From positions 1-23,511 of the forward strand of contig JAPMTY010000047.1 of the NCBI GenBank assembly GCA_026552835.1: DNA of 23,511 bases. The letters are read 5' to 3'. This stretch comes from Candidatus Methanoperedens sp. Lineage in GTDB: Archaea; Halobacteriota; Methanosarcinia; Methanosarcinales; Methanoperedenaceae. Both the position numbers and the translations under genes were made by a program. Positions 1-9,497 of the stretch are shown here, piece by piece. The first letter of the stretch is position 1, and each line of letters opens with the position of its first letter. The notes under the pieces were generated by a model that saw only the letters and a list, made by a program, of their open reading frames with translations, searched no databases and had not been told where the DNA came from.

Positions 1-1
1 C

Positions 2-172
2 GAAGACCTGACACTCGAAGAGGTCGCGGTCACAGGCGAGTTAATCATGGACAAGGTCCCCAACACAAAGAGAGTTATCTGGGGAGCAAAAGTCGATGAC
101 CAGCTCACAGGCAGAGTACGTGTAATGGCAGTCTTGACAGGCGTCAAGAGCCCATTCATGGAAGGCCAGTAA
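2..172 (+). CDS. ftsZ: FtsZ cell-division GTPase, C-terminal 56 residues (5' partial)
   Basis: The open frame enters from the left edge and ends at TAA (170-172). It reads EDLTLEEVAVTGELI, then VIWGAKVDDQLTGRVRVMAV, then LTGVKSPFMEGQ. The block 'IIWGA-x-[IV]-D-x-x-[LM]-x-G-x-[IV]-[RK]-V' is the conserved C-terminal-domain signature of FtsZ, where the beta-sheet domain follows the T7 loop. FtsZ polymerises with GTP into the cytokinetic ring at midcell. The GTPase domain with the tubulin signature lies outside the window, so only the family can be assigned, not which FtsZ paralogue. A hairpin followed by oligo-T lies directly after the stop and probably ends the transcript. The following gene is not secE, which often follows ftsZ in archaea. 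Confidence 0.9.
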   Translation, partial: EDLTLEEVAVTGELIMDKVPNTKRVIWGAKVDDQLTGRVRVMAVLTGVKSPFMEGQ

Positions 173-179
173 GGTTTAA

Positions 180-224
180 TGTGATGTGACATTTCACATC
201 ACACAAATTTTTTTCTTTTTTTTT
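180..224 (+). terminator. Hairpin plus oligo-T terminator after ftsZ
   Basis: A perfect inverted repeat (10-nt arms at 180-189 and 194-203, 4-nt loop) is followed by a T-rich tract at 208-224 interrupted by a single C. Archaeal termination needs mainly the U-tract, and the hairpin makes the call stronger. It sits 8 nt after the ftsZ stop and should separate ftsZ from the small gene at 280. Confidence 0.7.
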
Positions 225-279
225 GACAGCAAATACATACGTTTTTTGCTGACGTTCGCATATATCTCATCCGAGGACG

Positions 280-477
280 ATGAGTTCGATTTCGACAGAA
301 ACAAATAATGAAAACCAGCTCACAGTTGAGGAGTATGTGCGCTATATCAGGATAAGAGACCAAATCCAGCAGATTATAGATAATGCGAACTTAAAGGAAG
401 CCCTGCGTGATGCTGAAGACTCCTTGAAAGGGCTTGCTATTGATTTAATTGTTAAATACTCAGTCCAGAAGAGATAA
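280..477 (+). CDS. Small helical hypothetical protein, 65 aa
   Basis: Not recognised. The 65-aa product is charged and predicted mostly helical from its heptad-like hydrophobic spacing (VEEYVRYIRIRDQIQQII, then LKEALRDAEDSLKGLAIDLI). It has no signal peptide, membrane segment, cysteine pair or known motif. GAGG at 273-276 is only 3 nt before the ATG, so it is at best a weak ribosome-binding site. This is the only in-frame ATG upstream of the conserved-looking part. The gene follows the ftsZ terminator and ends 2 nt from the convergent prf1 stop, so it uses the space fully, which favours a real gene. It is not SecE, because it lacks a transmembrane helix. Function unknown. Confidence 0.6.
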   Translation: MSSISTETNNENQLTVEEYVRYIRIRDQIQQIIDNANLKEALRDAEDSLKGLAIDLIVKYSVQKR

Positions 478-479
478 TC

Positions 480-1727
480 TTATACACCTGTCTTGAAGCG
501 AAGTATAGCCGCTATCCCGCCAAAAGCCGTAAGAAGCTGGTTTCCTTCCTCAAAATCACTTGAAATAAAAGCGGTGTTCGTTCCCATCTGGTCTGCTATA
601 GCCGAGAGCTCCTCCACGATATCCACAGATTCAACGACTTTAAGGCTTGACCCGCATTTCTTGCAATTACCGGGCTGGTATTCATCGTCCCCGAGTTTTT
701 TAGTGATGGTTTTCTTCTCCTCAAAATCACAGTTGCCGCATTTTATGGTAATGCGAACTTTGCGGAGTTGATCTGAAAGCAAAAGCGTATCCACAGACCC
801 CATTTGCAGGTTCTTCCTGACCTGCTCTTCCCCGTAAGAGGCAAGGCCTGTATCATTAACCAGTTCTTTTAAGAAACGCTCAGCTATTTTCTTTTCCTGC
901 ACTACCTCGACATTCTGCAGGGCCTCGCCAAGTTTATCGAAAAGTTCGTTCAGGCCGGATTCATCAGTATAAGCAACATCAAAAAGACCCAGGATTTTTT
1001 TCTGTATCTCATGATGAAGGAATTCGCCGTTTTCGAATTCCTCTTTGGTGGGCGATGGTCCGCCTATGAAAACACCCTCAAAATCCTTCTGGTCAATCCC
1101 GAGGAAGACTTCGCTTGCAGCGTCAGCTATGCGGGTATAGAATTCATTAATCGCAATTAGACGAAGCTGCTGGAACCTGTGCGAACTCTGGCCGCCTTTT
1201 CGCTGTTTTCCAGGGACATTGGAAGTGAGGTGCGCCATTACTTCTATGTGCTTTCCGCGCAGCACACCCACAGTCGCCTCGCGCCTGTCAAGAACAAGGA
1301 GGCCGTATGTCTTTTTCTCATGAAGCATATCCTCAAGCGGCGTGAGCAGGAATGATGAATCGCAGTGGTACTTGTAGGACACAAGCGGGTCAGGCGGTTC
1401 GATTATGTATGTCTCCATATCGGTTTTATTAGCGCCAATATCCACAGCGCCGCAGAAAATCACAACGCCGTTCTCGGGCGCTTTTGGTATCAGCTTGAGC
1501 CTTGAAAGCAGCGATTCGATTGCACCAGTCACGTTCTGTCTTGTCACTCTTGATTTGATGTTGGACGCCTGGCCGAATTCTTCCCTCAGCTGTGCGGCTA
1601 CCTCATGTATCTGCTTGTCGTGAGGAATATACAGCGAGATGAGTTCCGTACCTCTGCCGCGCTTGCTGCGCAAAGCCTCAAGCGTCCTTTTGAATTCGTA
1701 TTTTTTATGTGCGTCTGATTCGACCAT
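480..1727 (-). CDS. prf1: Peptide chain release factor aRF1
   Basis: The product is the archaeal class-1 release factor, which reads all three stop codons in the ribosomal A site and triggers peptidyl-tRNA hydrolysis. At 415 aa it has the usual length for aRF1/eRF1. Domain 1 carries NIKS (residues 56-59) and the YxCxxxF motif (Y120, C122, F126), both stop-codon-recognition elements. Domain 2 carries the universal GGQ (178-180) in KQRKGGQSSHRF. Domain 3 has an intact zinc-binding set, C330/C333 and C355/C358, as in many archaeal homologues. It is the last gene of the minus-strand run cdc48 - hsp20 - hisG - mptG - prf1. A 69-nt gap after mptG holds a TATA-like stretch (RNA sense ATTTATCTATATT), so it may have its own promoter. 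The start MVESDAHKKYEF matches the normal N-terminus. Confidence 0.97.
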   Translation of the reverse strand: MVESDAHKKYEFKRTLEALRSKRGRGTELISLYIPHDKQIHEVAAQLREEFGQASNIKSRVTRQNVTGAIESLLSRLKLIPKAPENGVVIFCGAVDIGANKTDMETYIIEPPDPLVSYKYHCDSSFLLTPLEDMLHEKKTYGLLVLDRREATVGVLRGKHIEVMAHLTSNVPGKQRKGGQSSHRFQQLRLIAINEFYTRIADAASEVFLGIDQKDFEGVFIGGPSPTKEEFENGEFLHHEIQKKILGLFDVAYTDESGLNELFDKLGEALQNVEVVQEKKIAERFLKELVNDTGLASYGEEQVRKNLQMGSVDTLLLSDQLRKVRITIKCGNCDFEEKKTITKKLGDDEYQPGNCKKCGSSLKVVESVDIVEELSAIADQMGTNTAFISSDFEEGNQLLTAFGGIAAILRFKTGV

Positions 1728-1796
1728 AGGATTATGCTACCTCATAAAACATTAATTTAAAGTCTTTCATATCGGCTAATATAGATAAATGTTAAG

Positions 1797-2738
1797 TCAA
1801 CTATTTTCTATTCTTGCGCCATCGTTATTCGCCTTCGTAGTAAATACCCGTCCTTTCTCCCCCAAAAATTCCTTCGCTATTTTCCCAAGGTTCCCCACAT
1901 CATCGCCGAATGCGTAAACTGTTGGGCCGAAAGAACTCATGCCTGCGCCGTATGCGCCCCCATCTCTTAACGCCTCCATCAATTTTAGAGAAACAGGCTG
2001 GAGTTCAACTTCCCGTTTCTTAAATCCAAGCTCCTGGATTGAGTTGATGCTATTCCCGAAAGTCACGATATCTTCTTCTATTAGCGCAGGAAGCATCTGC
2101 ATCAGGATAATATGTGAGAGCCCTTCCACTTCCCGCAACGGTATCGGACATTTTTCCTTGAATATATTTACCTCTTTTTTGCTTGAAGCTCCTTTCTGCT
2201 CAGGAATTGCAATCACGATGTCCCACTCAGGGAAATCGTTTCTCAATAAAACCGGCGCAGGAGGAAGTTTGCTAGCGGCTGATGGCAGGAAAGCCTTTTT
2301 CTCGCTGAATTTATGCCCGCCGTCGAGTATGAAGCCGCCGTTTTCAAATGCAGCCACACCGATGCCGCTTGTGCCGCCCCTGCCCACTTTTATTGCCAGG
2401 TCATACACGCTCAAGCCGAGATTGTATATCATGTTCACAGCCATGCCAGCGGCAAGTGCAGCCTGTGTCCCTGAGCCAAGACCGACATGCGAGGGATAAT
2501 CCTTTTCTATGCTGATGTGAATTCCTTCGCCACCAGGAAGAAGCAAGGCGGCGCTGTTTCTCATTCGTTCAAGATGCTCGCTGCCCCCTGTTATTTCTAG
2601 CGTGTCAGATTTTTCAGCTTTGATGCTGATAACAGGCTCATCAAGCGTGAGCCCGATGCCGCCGTCAACGCGCCCTATGCTGGCGTTCATGTCGATAAGA
2701 GTTAAATGCAGGCGCGAGGGGGTGGTTATTACGAACAT
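1797..2738 (-). CDS. mptG: Beta-ribofuranosylaminobenzene 5'-phosphate synthase (methanopterin biosynthesis)
   Basis: This enzyme condenses 4-hydroxybenzoate or 4-aminobenzoate with PRPP, releasing the carboxyl group as CO2, in the first committed step toward the arylamine part of tetrahydromethanopterin or sarcinapterin. It is a GHMP-kinase-fold protein. The 313-aa product starts with the family signature SRLHLTLIDMNASIGRVDGG (residues 8-27) and has the GHMP glycine-rich motif PSHVGLGSGTQAALAAG (82-98). SSFGPTVYAFG near the C-terminus matches GHMP motif 3. It begins 6 nt after the hisG stop, so the two are probably co-transcribed and translationally coupled; both use PRPP. Its presence implies C1 metabolism with a methanopterin-type carrier. 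Confidence 0.93.
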   Translation of the reverse strand: MFVITTPSRLHLTLIDMNASIGRVDGGIGLTLDEPVISIKAEKSDTLEITGGSEHLERMRNSAALLLPGGEGIHISIEKDYPSHVGLGSGTQAALAAGMAVNMIYNLGLSVYDLAIKVGRGGTSGIGVAAFENGGFILDGGHKFSEKKAFLPSAASKLPPAPVLLRNDFPEWDIVIAIPEQKGASSKKEVNIFKEKCPIPLREVEGLSHIILMQMLPALIEEDIVTFGNSINSIQELGFKKREVELQPVSLKLMEALRDGGAYGAGMSSFGPTVYAFGDDVGNLGKIAKEFLGEKGRVFTTKANNDGARIENS

Positions 2739-2744
2739 ACCTTA

Positions 2745-3617
2745 TTAGTGGACAATCTTTGCAATATCCATCTCAAGTATATCCTCTGCACCGAGGCTCT
2801 TGAGTTTCGGGATGAGTATATTGATCTCGCTCTTGCTCACCACGGTTTCCACCGCATAATAATCAGATTTATAGAGTTTTGATACCGTGGGTTTTTTCAT
2901 GGCAGGAAGTCCGTTTACGACTGCGTCAAGTTTGGACTCGGGGACATTCATAACAATATAAACCTTGCCGCGCGCTTCAAGTACTGCCTGAAGGAGGATT
3001 TTTATCTCCTCTATTTCCCTGCGTTTCACAGGGTCTTTCCATGATTTCTTATTCGCAATGAGCTTCGTATTTGATTCAAGAATAACATCCACGATTTTTA
3101 AACCGTTCTTGCGCAGCGTTGAACCCGTTTCTGTCAGATCAACAATCACATCCACAAGCTCGGGAACCTTTGCTTCAGTTGCTCCATACGAATAGCGGAT
3201 ATCCACCTGGATTCCAAGTTTATCGAAGAACCTCTTCGTGAGTTTGGGATACTCTGTCGAGACCCTGCTTCCGGGTTTAATATCCTTTGCTGTTTTGACG
3301 TCCCGCTCATTCGGGACGGCGACGATGATTTTCACGATTCCCTCTCCCATTTTGCTGTAAAACATATCTGCTACTTCAACCACATCGGCATCCGACTCCA
3401 TTACCCAGTCCTTGCCTGATATACCCAGATCAAAGTAACCTTCCTCAACATATTTTGGAATTTCCTGGGGTCTGAGGATTTTGACCTTTCGAATCCTCGG
3501 GTCTTTCACGGTCGGGTTATACTCGCGGTCAGTCTTCCTTATCTCAAGGTCTGCCTGTTTGAACAAAAGAAGAGTCTGCTCTTCAAGACTGCCTTTTGGG
3601 AGAGCGATATCAATCAT
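2745..3617 (-). CDS. hisG: ATP phosphoribosyltransferase (long form HisG)
   Basis: HisG catalyses the first, feedback-regulated step of histidine biosynthesis, ATP + PRPP to N1-(5-phosphoribosyl)-ATP. The 290-aa length is that of the long, hexameric form. Residues 1-210 are the periplasmic-binding-like catalytic domain, beginning IDIALPKGSLEEQTLLLF. FDLGISGKDWVMES lies at 62-75, and the PRPP loop is VDLTETGSTLRKNGL (159-173). Residues from about 212 to 290 form the ACT-like regulatory domain that binds histidine (KVYIVMNVPES, then SEINILIPKLKSLGAEDILE). No HisZ partner is needed for the long form. The gene lies 36 nt after the hsp20-like gene and 6 nt before mptG. No other his gene is in the window, so the pathway genes are scattered. 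Confidence 0.97.
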   Translation of the reverse strand: MIDIALPKGSLEEQTLLLFKQADLEIRKTDREYNPTVKDPRIRKVKILRPQEIPKYVEEGYFDLGISGKDWVMESDADVVEVADMFYSKMGEGIVKIIVAVPNERDVKTAKDIKPGSRVSTEYPKLTKRFFDKLGIQVDIRYSYGATEAKVPELVDVIVDLTETGSTLRKNGLKIVDVILESNTKLIANKKSWKDPVKRREIEEIKILLQAVLEARGKVYIVMNVPESKLDAVVNGLPAMKKPTVSKLYKSDYYAVETVVSKSEINILIPKLKSLGAEDILEMDIAKIVH

Positions 3618-3653
3618 AATACCCCCTTAACATGAATTCACTGATTAAAAGCT

Positions 3654-4103
3654 TTACTGACTTTTGACGCTCTTACCTGCCTTTTTTGATTTATTAAAAA
3701 CAATCTCAAGAATTCCGTTCTTCAATGCTGTTTTCATGCCTGTTTTATTGACTCTTGCGGGCAATTCTATCGAATCTATTACACTTTTTTCAGGATTATC
3801 CGCAATAATTTCAAGCAGCTTTCCGGAACCTGCAAGTTTAACATTCTTCAGTTCCATTCCTGGAATCCCGATTATCGCATGGACTTTTTCATCGGTTTCA
3901 AGTATATCCACAGGCGTTTTCGCGGGTTTTCGGAAGCTAATATTCCCATCGCCCGGAATCATAAGCGGAAACAGGTTAATCGAAATATTGATATTAACAG
4001 GTATATTCTCAGGAATATCAACATCATCGATTTCCTGCATGAAATTATCCAGGGCTTCTTCTAATTGTTTCAGGAACTCATCAAAATCCGTTCTTTTTTT
4101 CAT
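3654..4103 (-). CDS. Hsp20/alpha-crystallin-like small heat-shock protein
   Basis: The 149-aa product has an acidic helical N-terminus (FDEFLKQLEEALDNFMQEID) and a beta-rich core from about residue 62 to the C-terminus. It resembles an alpha-crystallin domain: PVDILETDEKVHAIIGIPGM, a central LLEIIADN strand, and a final LKNGILEIVFNK strand, the usual 'NGxLxIxxxK' end of Hsp20 proteins. Small heat-shock proteins hold unfolding clients for other chaperones. It begins 2 nt after the cdc48 stop, and its GGAAAG ribosome-binding site lies inside the end of cdc48, so the two are almost certainly one operon. That suggests it hands substrates to, or is regulated with, the Cdc48 unfoldase. It also resembles the Hsp20-like gas-vesicle protein GvpH, but no other gvp gene is present. 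Confidence 0.75.
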   Translation of the reverse strand: MKKRTDFDEFLKQLEEALDNFMQEIDDVDIPENIPVNINISINLFPLMIPGDGNISFRKPAKTPVDILETDEKVHAIIGIPGMELKNVKLAGSGKLLEIIADNPEKSVIDSIELPARVNKTGMKTALKNGILEIVFNKSKKAGKSVKSQ

Positions 4104-4105
4104 TT

Positions 4106-6361
<2,256 letters not shown>

Positions 6362-6390
6362 CTAACTACTATTAAAAAGTAATATGTTAG

Positions 6391-6409
6391 ATATACTATA
6401 AATATAAAG
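6391..6409 (-). promoter_or_regulatory. TATA-type promoter of cdc48
   Basis: Read on the minus strand this is CCTTTATATTTATAGTATA, a strong archaeal TATA/BRE-like stretch. It lies about 70-90 nt before the cdc48 ATG, which gives an inferred 5' leader of roughly 50 nt. It directly abuts the stop codon of the upstream F420 gene at 6411. Confidence 0.55.
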
Positions 6410-6410
6410 G

Positions 6411-7586
6411 CTATCTTTGCCCCACAGCCCCGGTTTCAATTCTCTTCTTTATCATATACATCTGCACTTTCTTGGCTTTTGCCTGATGCAGAACCCGCTC
6501 AAGACCTGCCTGTTCAAGAGGCTCGATTTTAATATATCCCCTGTCCGCCGCATCCTTGAAAAGCTCATAGCCAAGGCCTGTTCTTGCAAGTACTGTAGTG
6601 TAACCTTCATTTGACCCTACTCCCCCGAAAGAAAGGTCTGATTTTTCTGCTGTTAAATCCGTGCATACCGTGCATGAGCCGCTCCGGATTGAATCGATGT
6701 CGTTCAGGGGGAAAATGTGTTCTGAATCCGTTTTCACCATGAATTTTCCTTTTCTAATCTTCATTTCCGTTACAGCGGAAAGCGGGATATTTTTTGAATC
6801 GAGGAATGATTTTAGTCCCTCGTAATAAAAAGTGTCCATGCAGAACAGTCCCAGTTTCAGTATATTCGCCCTCATGAACATATGCAATAACCCGTACGGG
6901 GAATTTTGCATCTTATGAACTGCGTCGATGTTACATGACGGACCGACAAAAGCTATGGAGCGTGAACCTCTTTTTACTGCGCTCATAAGCGATTCCATGG
7001 TCAATGAATGGACGTATATAGACCCTGCGGAGCGCAGTATATCTTCCCTTGTCTGCGCCACTATCGGCACGGGTTTCCAGGGCTCATCATCGCTTTTCAC
7101 TGTCACCACGGCACTGTCGATCAAACCTTCTTCCAGCGCGTACAACAGCATCGAGGTCACAACGCCGCCGTCCTGCCCTTTCACTTCAGGAAGTAATGTT
7201 CTTGCAGTAAAGACATCGCGCACGCTCCCGATAAGGCTTGACTCGGTGGTTATGGTGCGGGGGCACTGGTTGTAACACACGCCGCATGCAGTGCACGGCC
7301 CTTTGAGGGTTGGCTTGCCGTCTACCACTGACAGCACTTCGCAGCTTGCCACGCAGGCGCCGCAGAGAGTACAGATGCCGGGTTCGATGATTTCGCGCTT
7401 GAGCTTGCCGAATGATATCCTCTCCTTGTCCTTCAGGGAGCGCCGGACGCGGATTACGCTTTTGTCAAGCTCATCGAATTTCTTTTTGCACTCCTCTGAG
7501 CAGAAATAGTACTCTTTATTTTTGTATATGGATTTGAATGGTGTTGTTTCGTCAACGGTTTTCTTGCAGATTGGGTCGATTGCCAT
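6411..7586 (-). CDS. YHS-domain / 2[4Fe-4S] ferredoxin / FrhB-type F420 oxidoreductase fusion
   Basis: The start chosen is the internal ATG at 7586 (MAIDPICKKTVDE, 391 aa). A longer reading to 7679 would translate a dispersed hairpin repeat. Residues 1-42 are a YHS metal-binding domain (C7, then YYFCSEECKKKFDE with C29 and C33). Residues 70-110 hold two [4Fe-4S] motifs, C72/C75/C78/C82 and C98/C101/C104/C108. The rest matches the N- and C-terminal domains of the coenzyme F420 hydrogenase/dehydrogenase beta subunit family (FrhB, FpoF, FdhB). Examples are GQDGGVVTSMLLYALEEGLI, SAGSIYVHS and FVGPSCNIDAVHKMQ. Family members bind FAD and pass electrons between F420H2 and Fe-S partners. The electron partner here is unknown. 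No hydrogenase or Fpo subunit is adjacent, so it may act as a soluble F420:ferredoxin-type enzyme (inference). Confidence 0.85.
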   Translation of the reverse strand: MAIDPICKKTVDETTPFKSIYKNKEYYFCSEECKKKFDELDKSVIRVRRSLKDKERISFGKLKREIIEPGICTLCGACVASCEVLSVVDGKPTLKGPCTACGVCYNQCPRTITTESSLIGSVRDVFTARTLLPEVKGQDGGVVTSMLLYALEEGLIDSAVVTVKSDDEPWKPVPIVAQTREDILRSAGSIYVHSLTMESLMSAVKRGSRSIAFVGPSCNIDAVHKMQNSPYGLLHMFMRANILKLGLFCMDTFYYEGLKSFLDSKNIPLSAVTEMKIRKGKFMVKTDSEHIFPLNDIDSIRSGSCTVCTDLTAEKSDLSFGGVGSNEGYTTVLARTGLGYELFKDAADRGYIKIEPLEQAGLERVLHQAKAKKVQMYMIKKRIETGAVGQR

Positions 7587-7640
7587 TATATTAATCTTAA
7601 TCCGGGAGGTTAAAATTGTTTCTGTAATGGTAAGCAAATT

Positions 7641-7703
7641 CTTTGCGTACTTTGCGCCTCTGCGGTGGAAATCATGCACCGCAAAGACGCCAAGGGCGCA
7701 AAG
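7641..7703. repeat. Imperfect hairpin repeat, GCG-rich family (27-nt arms, 9-nt loop)
   Basis: The arms are 7641-7667 (beginning CTTTGCG and ending CTGCGGTG) and 7677-7703 (CACCGCAAAG to GGGCGCAAAG), with a 9-nt loop GAAATCATG between them. The ends are perfectly complementary and the middle has several mismatches. It lies between the aroD stop and the start of the F420 gene. This hairpin occurs once here, but its architecture closely matches that of the three-copy 65-nt element elsewhere in the window. Similar CTTTGCG-type dispersed repeats are known to me from many prokaryotic genomes; this is recalled, not checked. Confidence 0.7.
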
Positions 7704-7719
7704 TTAAATAATTTCCGTC

Positions 7720-8394
7720 TCAGAGCAATTTCAAAATGGCTTTTAATTCATCCACTCTGAATTGTCCGGGAGCCGCGGGTTTGTCCACATACCCGTAGGT
7801 CATGACTGAGCCGTAAATCGGGGCAACAACACGCGAATGCCTGCCGGTATTGCCCATTGCGATGGTACATACTTTCCCGCCTGACTGTAAAGTAACCTCA
7901 AGCAGGTGGAGAACATCCAGAAGCGTCTGCGGCATAACTGCAAGTTTAGCAATATCTGCGCCGGCTTCAAATGATTCCTTGATTATACCTGCCATGACAT
8001 CAGGCTCAGGCGTATTCTGGAAATCATGGGTGGAGATGATGACAGTTTTTCCTTCAGCTTTTGCTTTTTCAACAACTGCATCGCGTTCTGGAGCGCATAA
8101 CTCAATATCAACGGCATCTGCCAGATGGATTAAAGATAACAGTGTCTGTATTCGCTCGTCTTCGCTACCTTCCCATGCCCCACCTTCCTGCTTCATCCGG
8201 TTTGTAATGATAACAGGCAAATCAAGCTTCTTTATTTTTGAAAGCACGGTGCGTGCATCCATATCAAGGAGGTCTATCCTTACCTCTAATATATCCGCGC
8301 CGAGCTTTTTTGCTTTTTTGGCGCAATTAAGAGGATCGTTTCCAATAACCGCCACTATTGACTTTTCAAGTTCAAGACCGCCTATGCGCACCAT
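7720..8394 (-). CDS. aroD: 3-dehydroquinate dehydratase, type I
   Basis: AroD converts 3-dehydroquinate to 3-dehydroshikimate in the shikimate pathway. The 224-aa product has the type I (Schiff-base) signature throughout. EVRIDLL (E37, R39, D41) is the substrate-binding strand, STHDF (H123) holds the general acid/base, and ADIAKLAVMP carries the Schiff-base lysine K150. IAMGNTGRHSRVVAPIYGS and APGQFRVDELK are the conserved C-terminal loops. The start MVRIGGLELEKS gives the expected length. The other shikimate genes are not in the window. Upstream AT-rich sequence could hold the promoter (a TTTACTATATTG stretch about 50 nt before the ATG on the minus strand). The gene borders the AT-rich TIR islet on its 5' side. 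Confidence 0.95.
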   Translation of the reverse strand: MVRIGGLELEKSIVAVIGNDPLNCAKKAKKLGADILEVRIDLLDMDARTVLSKIKKLDLPVIITNRMKQEGGAWEGSEDERIQTLLSLIHLADAVDIELCAPERDAVVEKAKAEGKTVIISTHDFQNTPEPDVMAGIIKESFEAGADIAKLAVMPQTLLDVLHLLEVTLQSGGKVCTIAMGNTGRHSRVVAPIYGSVMTYGYVDKPAAPGQFRVDELKAILKLL

Positions 8395-8595
8395 ACAGCG
8401 ATAAATATCGTTAATCTGTGATAAGGGTTATGAAAATATCAATATAGTAAATACTTCCGAACTATGAGACTGGTTCAATTGGTGTTGGGAGTTATCCTAA
8501 TGTGCAATATATTTTATACGGGTTTGTGACTGCTCAAATGGCGATGATTTGCTTGAACCTGCCCAATAGCTGAGAGTCGACTACTAAGATTATGC
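8395..8595. other. Noncoding AT-rich spacer between aroD and the TIR gene
   Basis: About 200 nt with no open frame beyond very short ones. A 21-codon ATG frame at 8464-8529 encodes a hydrophobic peptide but has no supporting context. The part next to aroD should contain the aroD promoter. No repeat, tRNA or convincing RNA fold was seen by eye. Confidence 0.4.
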
Positions 8596-9435
8596 TTAAA
8601 TCCATGTTACACCATTAATTCCGAAATCATGTTGAAGCATGTCAAATATTTTAGAATATGTCAATTCATCTAATCTTTTTGATAGGACTACTCGAATTTG
8701 TCTCTCTTTAACAGGTTCTAATATCTTAATATATGCTCCATTAGGTATTACTATACCATTTATCCGCGTAGAAATAATTTCAAATAATTTGTCCTGGGAA
8801 ATAATATTAAGTACTTTGGTATGAAATTTCTCTGGGGTTGGTGACGATTTAATTAATGACCTTTCTCTTTCTATATTCCTAACAGTTTCAAGAATTTCTG
8901 CCAATATTTCACTGTCTTTCCTAACAGGAGGCTCATTTTCTTTTTTTGGAGAAGATGGGATTAATGAGATTTTTTTTTCAAAATCAAGCCACCATTTTTC
9001 AAATGTTGGTTCTAATATTGCATCATCAAGTTTTTTTTCTCCATAAGCTTCATTAATAGTTTTTAAAAAAGCGAATACATCTTCTTTTGAATTTTTTGTG
9101 TGTTGAAATTGTGATAATGGGTTACTGTTGATTATGTCAGCTTCCTCAATATCCAATAAAAAAGTGCATACTAATGAGTCTTTTATTCTTTTTGATAATG
9201 CTCCTGCTTCGAATAGAAGCCAAGGACGGTTTAAATTTTCCTTAGTTAGACAAATAACTCCAATATTTGCATCTTCAAGTGCCTGTGCTATCTCAGATGA
9301 CCATCTTTTACCCTTCCCAATATCTTCTGAAGAAATCCAAGGGTCAATATCATGAAAGACAAACAATAAAAAATCCCTAAGTATTTCAGCAACCTTCTTG
9401 CTTTGAGACCCAGACCAACTAAAGAATATTTTCAT
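8596..9435 (-). CDS. TIR-domain protein with unrecognised C-terminal domain (candidate defence NADase)
   Basis: Residues 1 to about 150 are a TIR domain. It opens with the strand MKIFFSWSGSQS, followed by a helix and DPWISSEDIGKGKRWSSEIA (31-50, BB-loop region). Next come the strand IGVICLTKENL and PWLLFEAGALSK (71-82), where E76 is at the position of the catalytic glutamate of NAD-cleaving TIR enzymes. Residues 165-195 are polar and likely coiled coil (SEILAEILETVRNIERERS). Residues 203-279 form a small predicted alpha/beta domain that I cannot assign (KILEPVKERQIRVVLSKRLD, ending FGINGVTWI). Prokaryotic TIR proteins commonly act as NAD hydrolases or signal-nucleotide synthases in antiviral systems (Thoeris, TIR-STING, TIR-pAgo). 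No known partner is adjacent. The gene is visibly AT-richer than its neighbours, which suggests transfer. Confidence 0.85.
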   Translation of the reverse strand: MKIFFSWSGSQSKKVAEILRDFLLFVFHDIDPWISSEDIGKGKRWSSEIAQALEDANIGVICLTKENLNRPWLLFEAGALSKRIKDSLVCTFLLDIEEADIINSNPLSQFQHTKNSKEDVFAFLKTINEAYGEKKLDDAILEPTFEKWWLDFEKKISLIPSSPKKENEPPVRKDSEILAEILETVRNIERERSLIKSSPTPEKFHTKVLNIISQDKLFEIISTRINGIVIPNGAYIKILEPVKERQIRVVLSKRLDELTYSKIFDMLQHDFGINGVTWI

Positions 9436-9497
9436 TATTCTGTCATCATGTTAATATTGATTAATAATACTATTGCAAGCAACAAAAATAGCTAGTT

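Noticed and set aside
7587..7679. Upstream extension of the F420 gene to an earlier ATG
   Set aside because: The extra 31 codons translate part of the dispersed hairpin repeat (HRRGAKYAKN); the domain starts cleanly at the ATG at 7586.
8464..8529. A 21-codon hydrophobic ATG frame (MRLVQLVLGVILMCN...) in the spacer next to the TIR gene, like a membrane toxin peptide
   Set aside because: Too short, no ribosome-binding site, no antisense RNA or repeat structure, and such frames are common by chance in AT-rich spacers.
8541..8573. C-box-like GCGATGA followed by a D-box-like CTGA, suggesting a C/D box guide RNA
   Set aside because: The C box is imperfect, the 22-nt interval does not fit a guide plus box, and no internal D'/C' pair is present.
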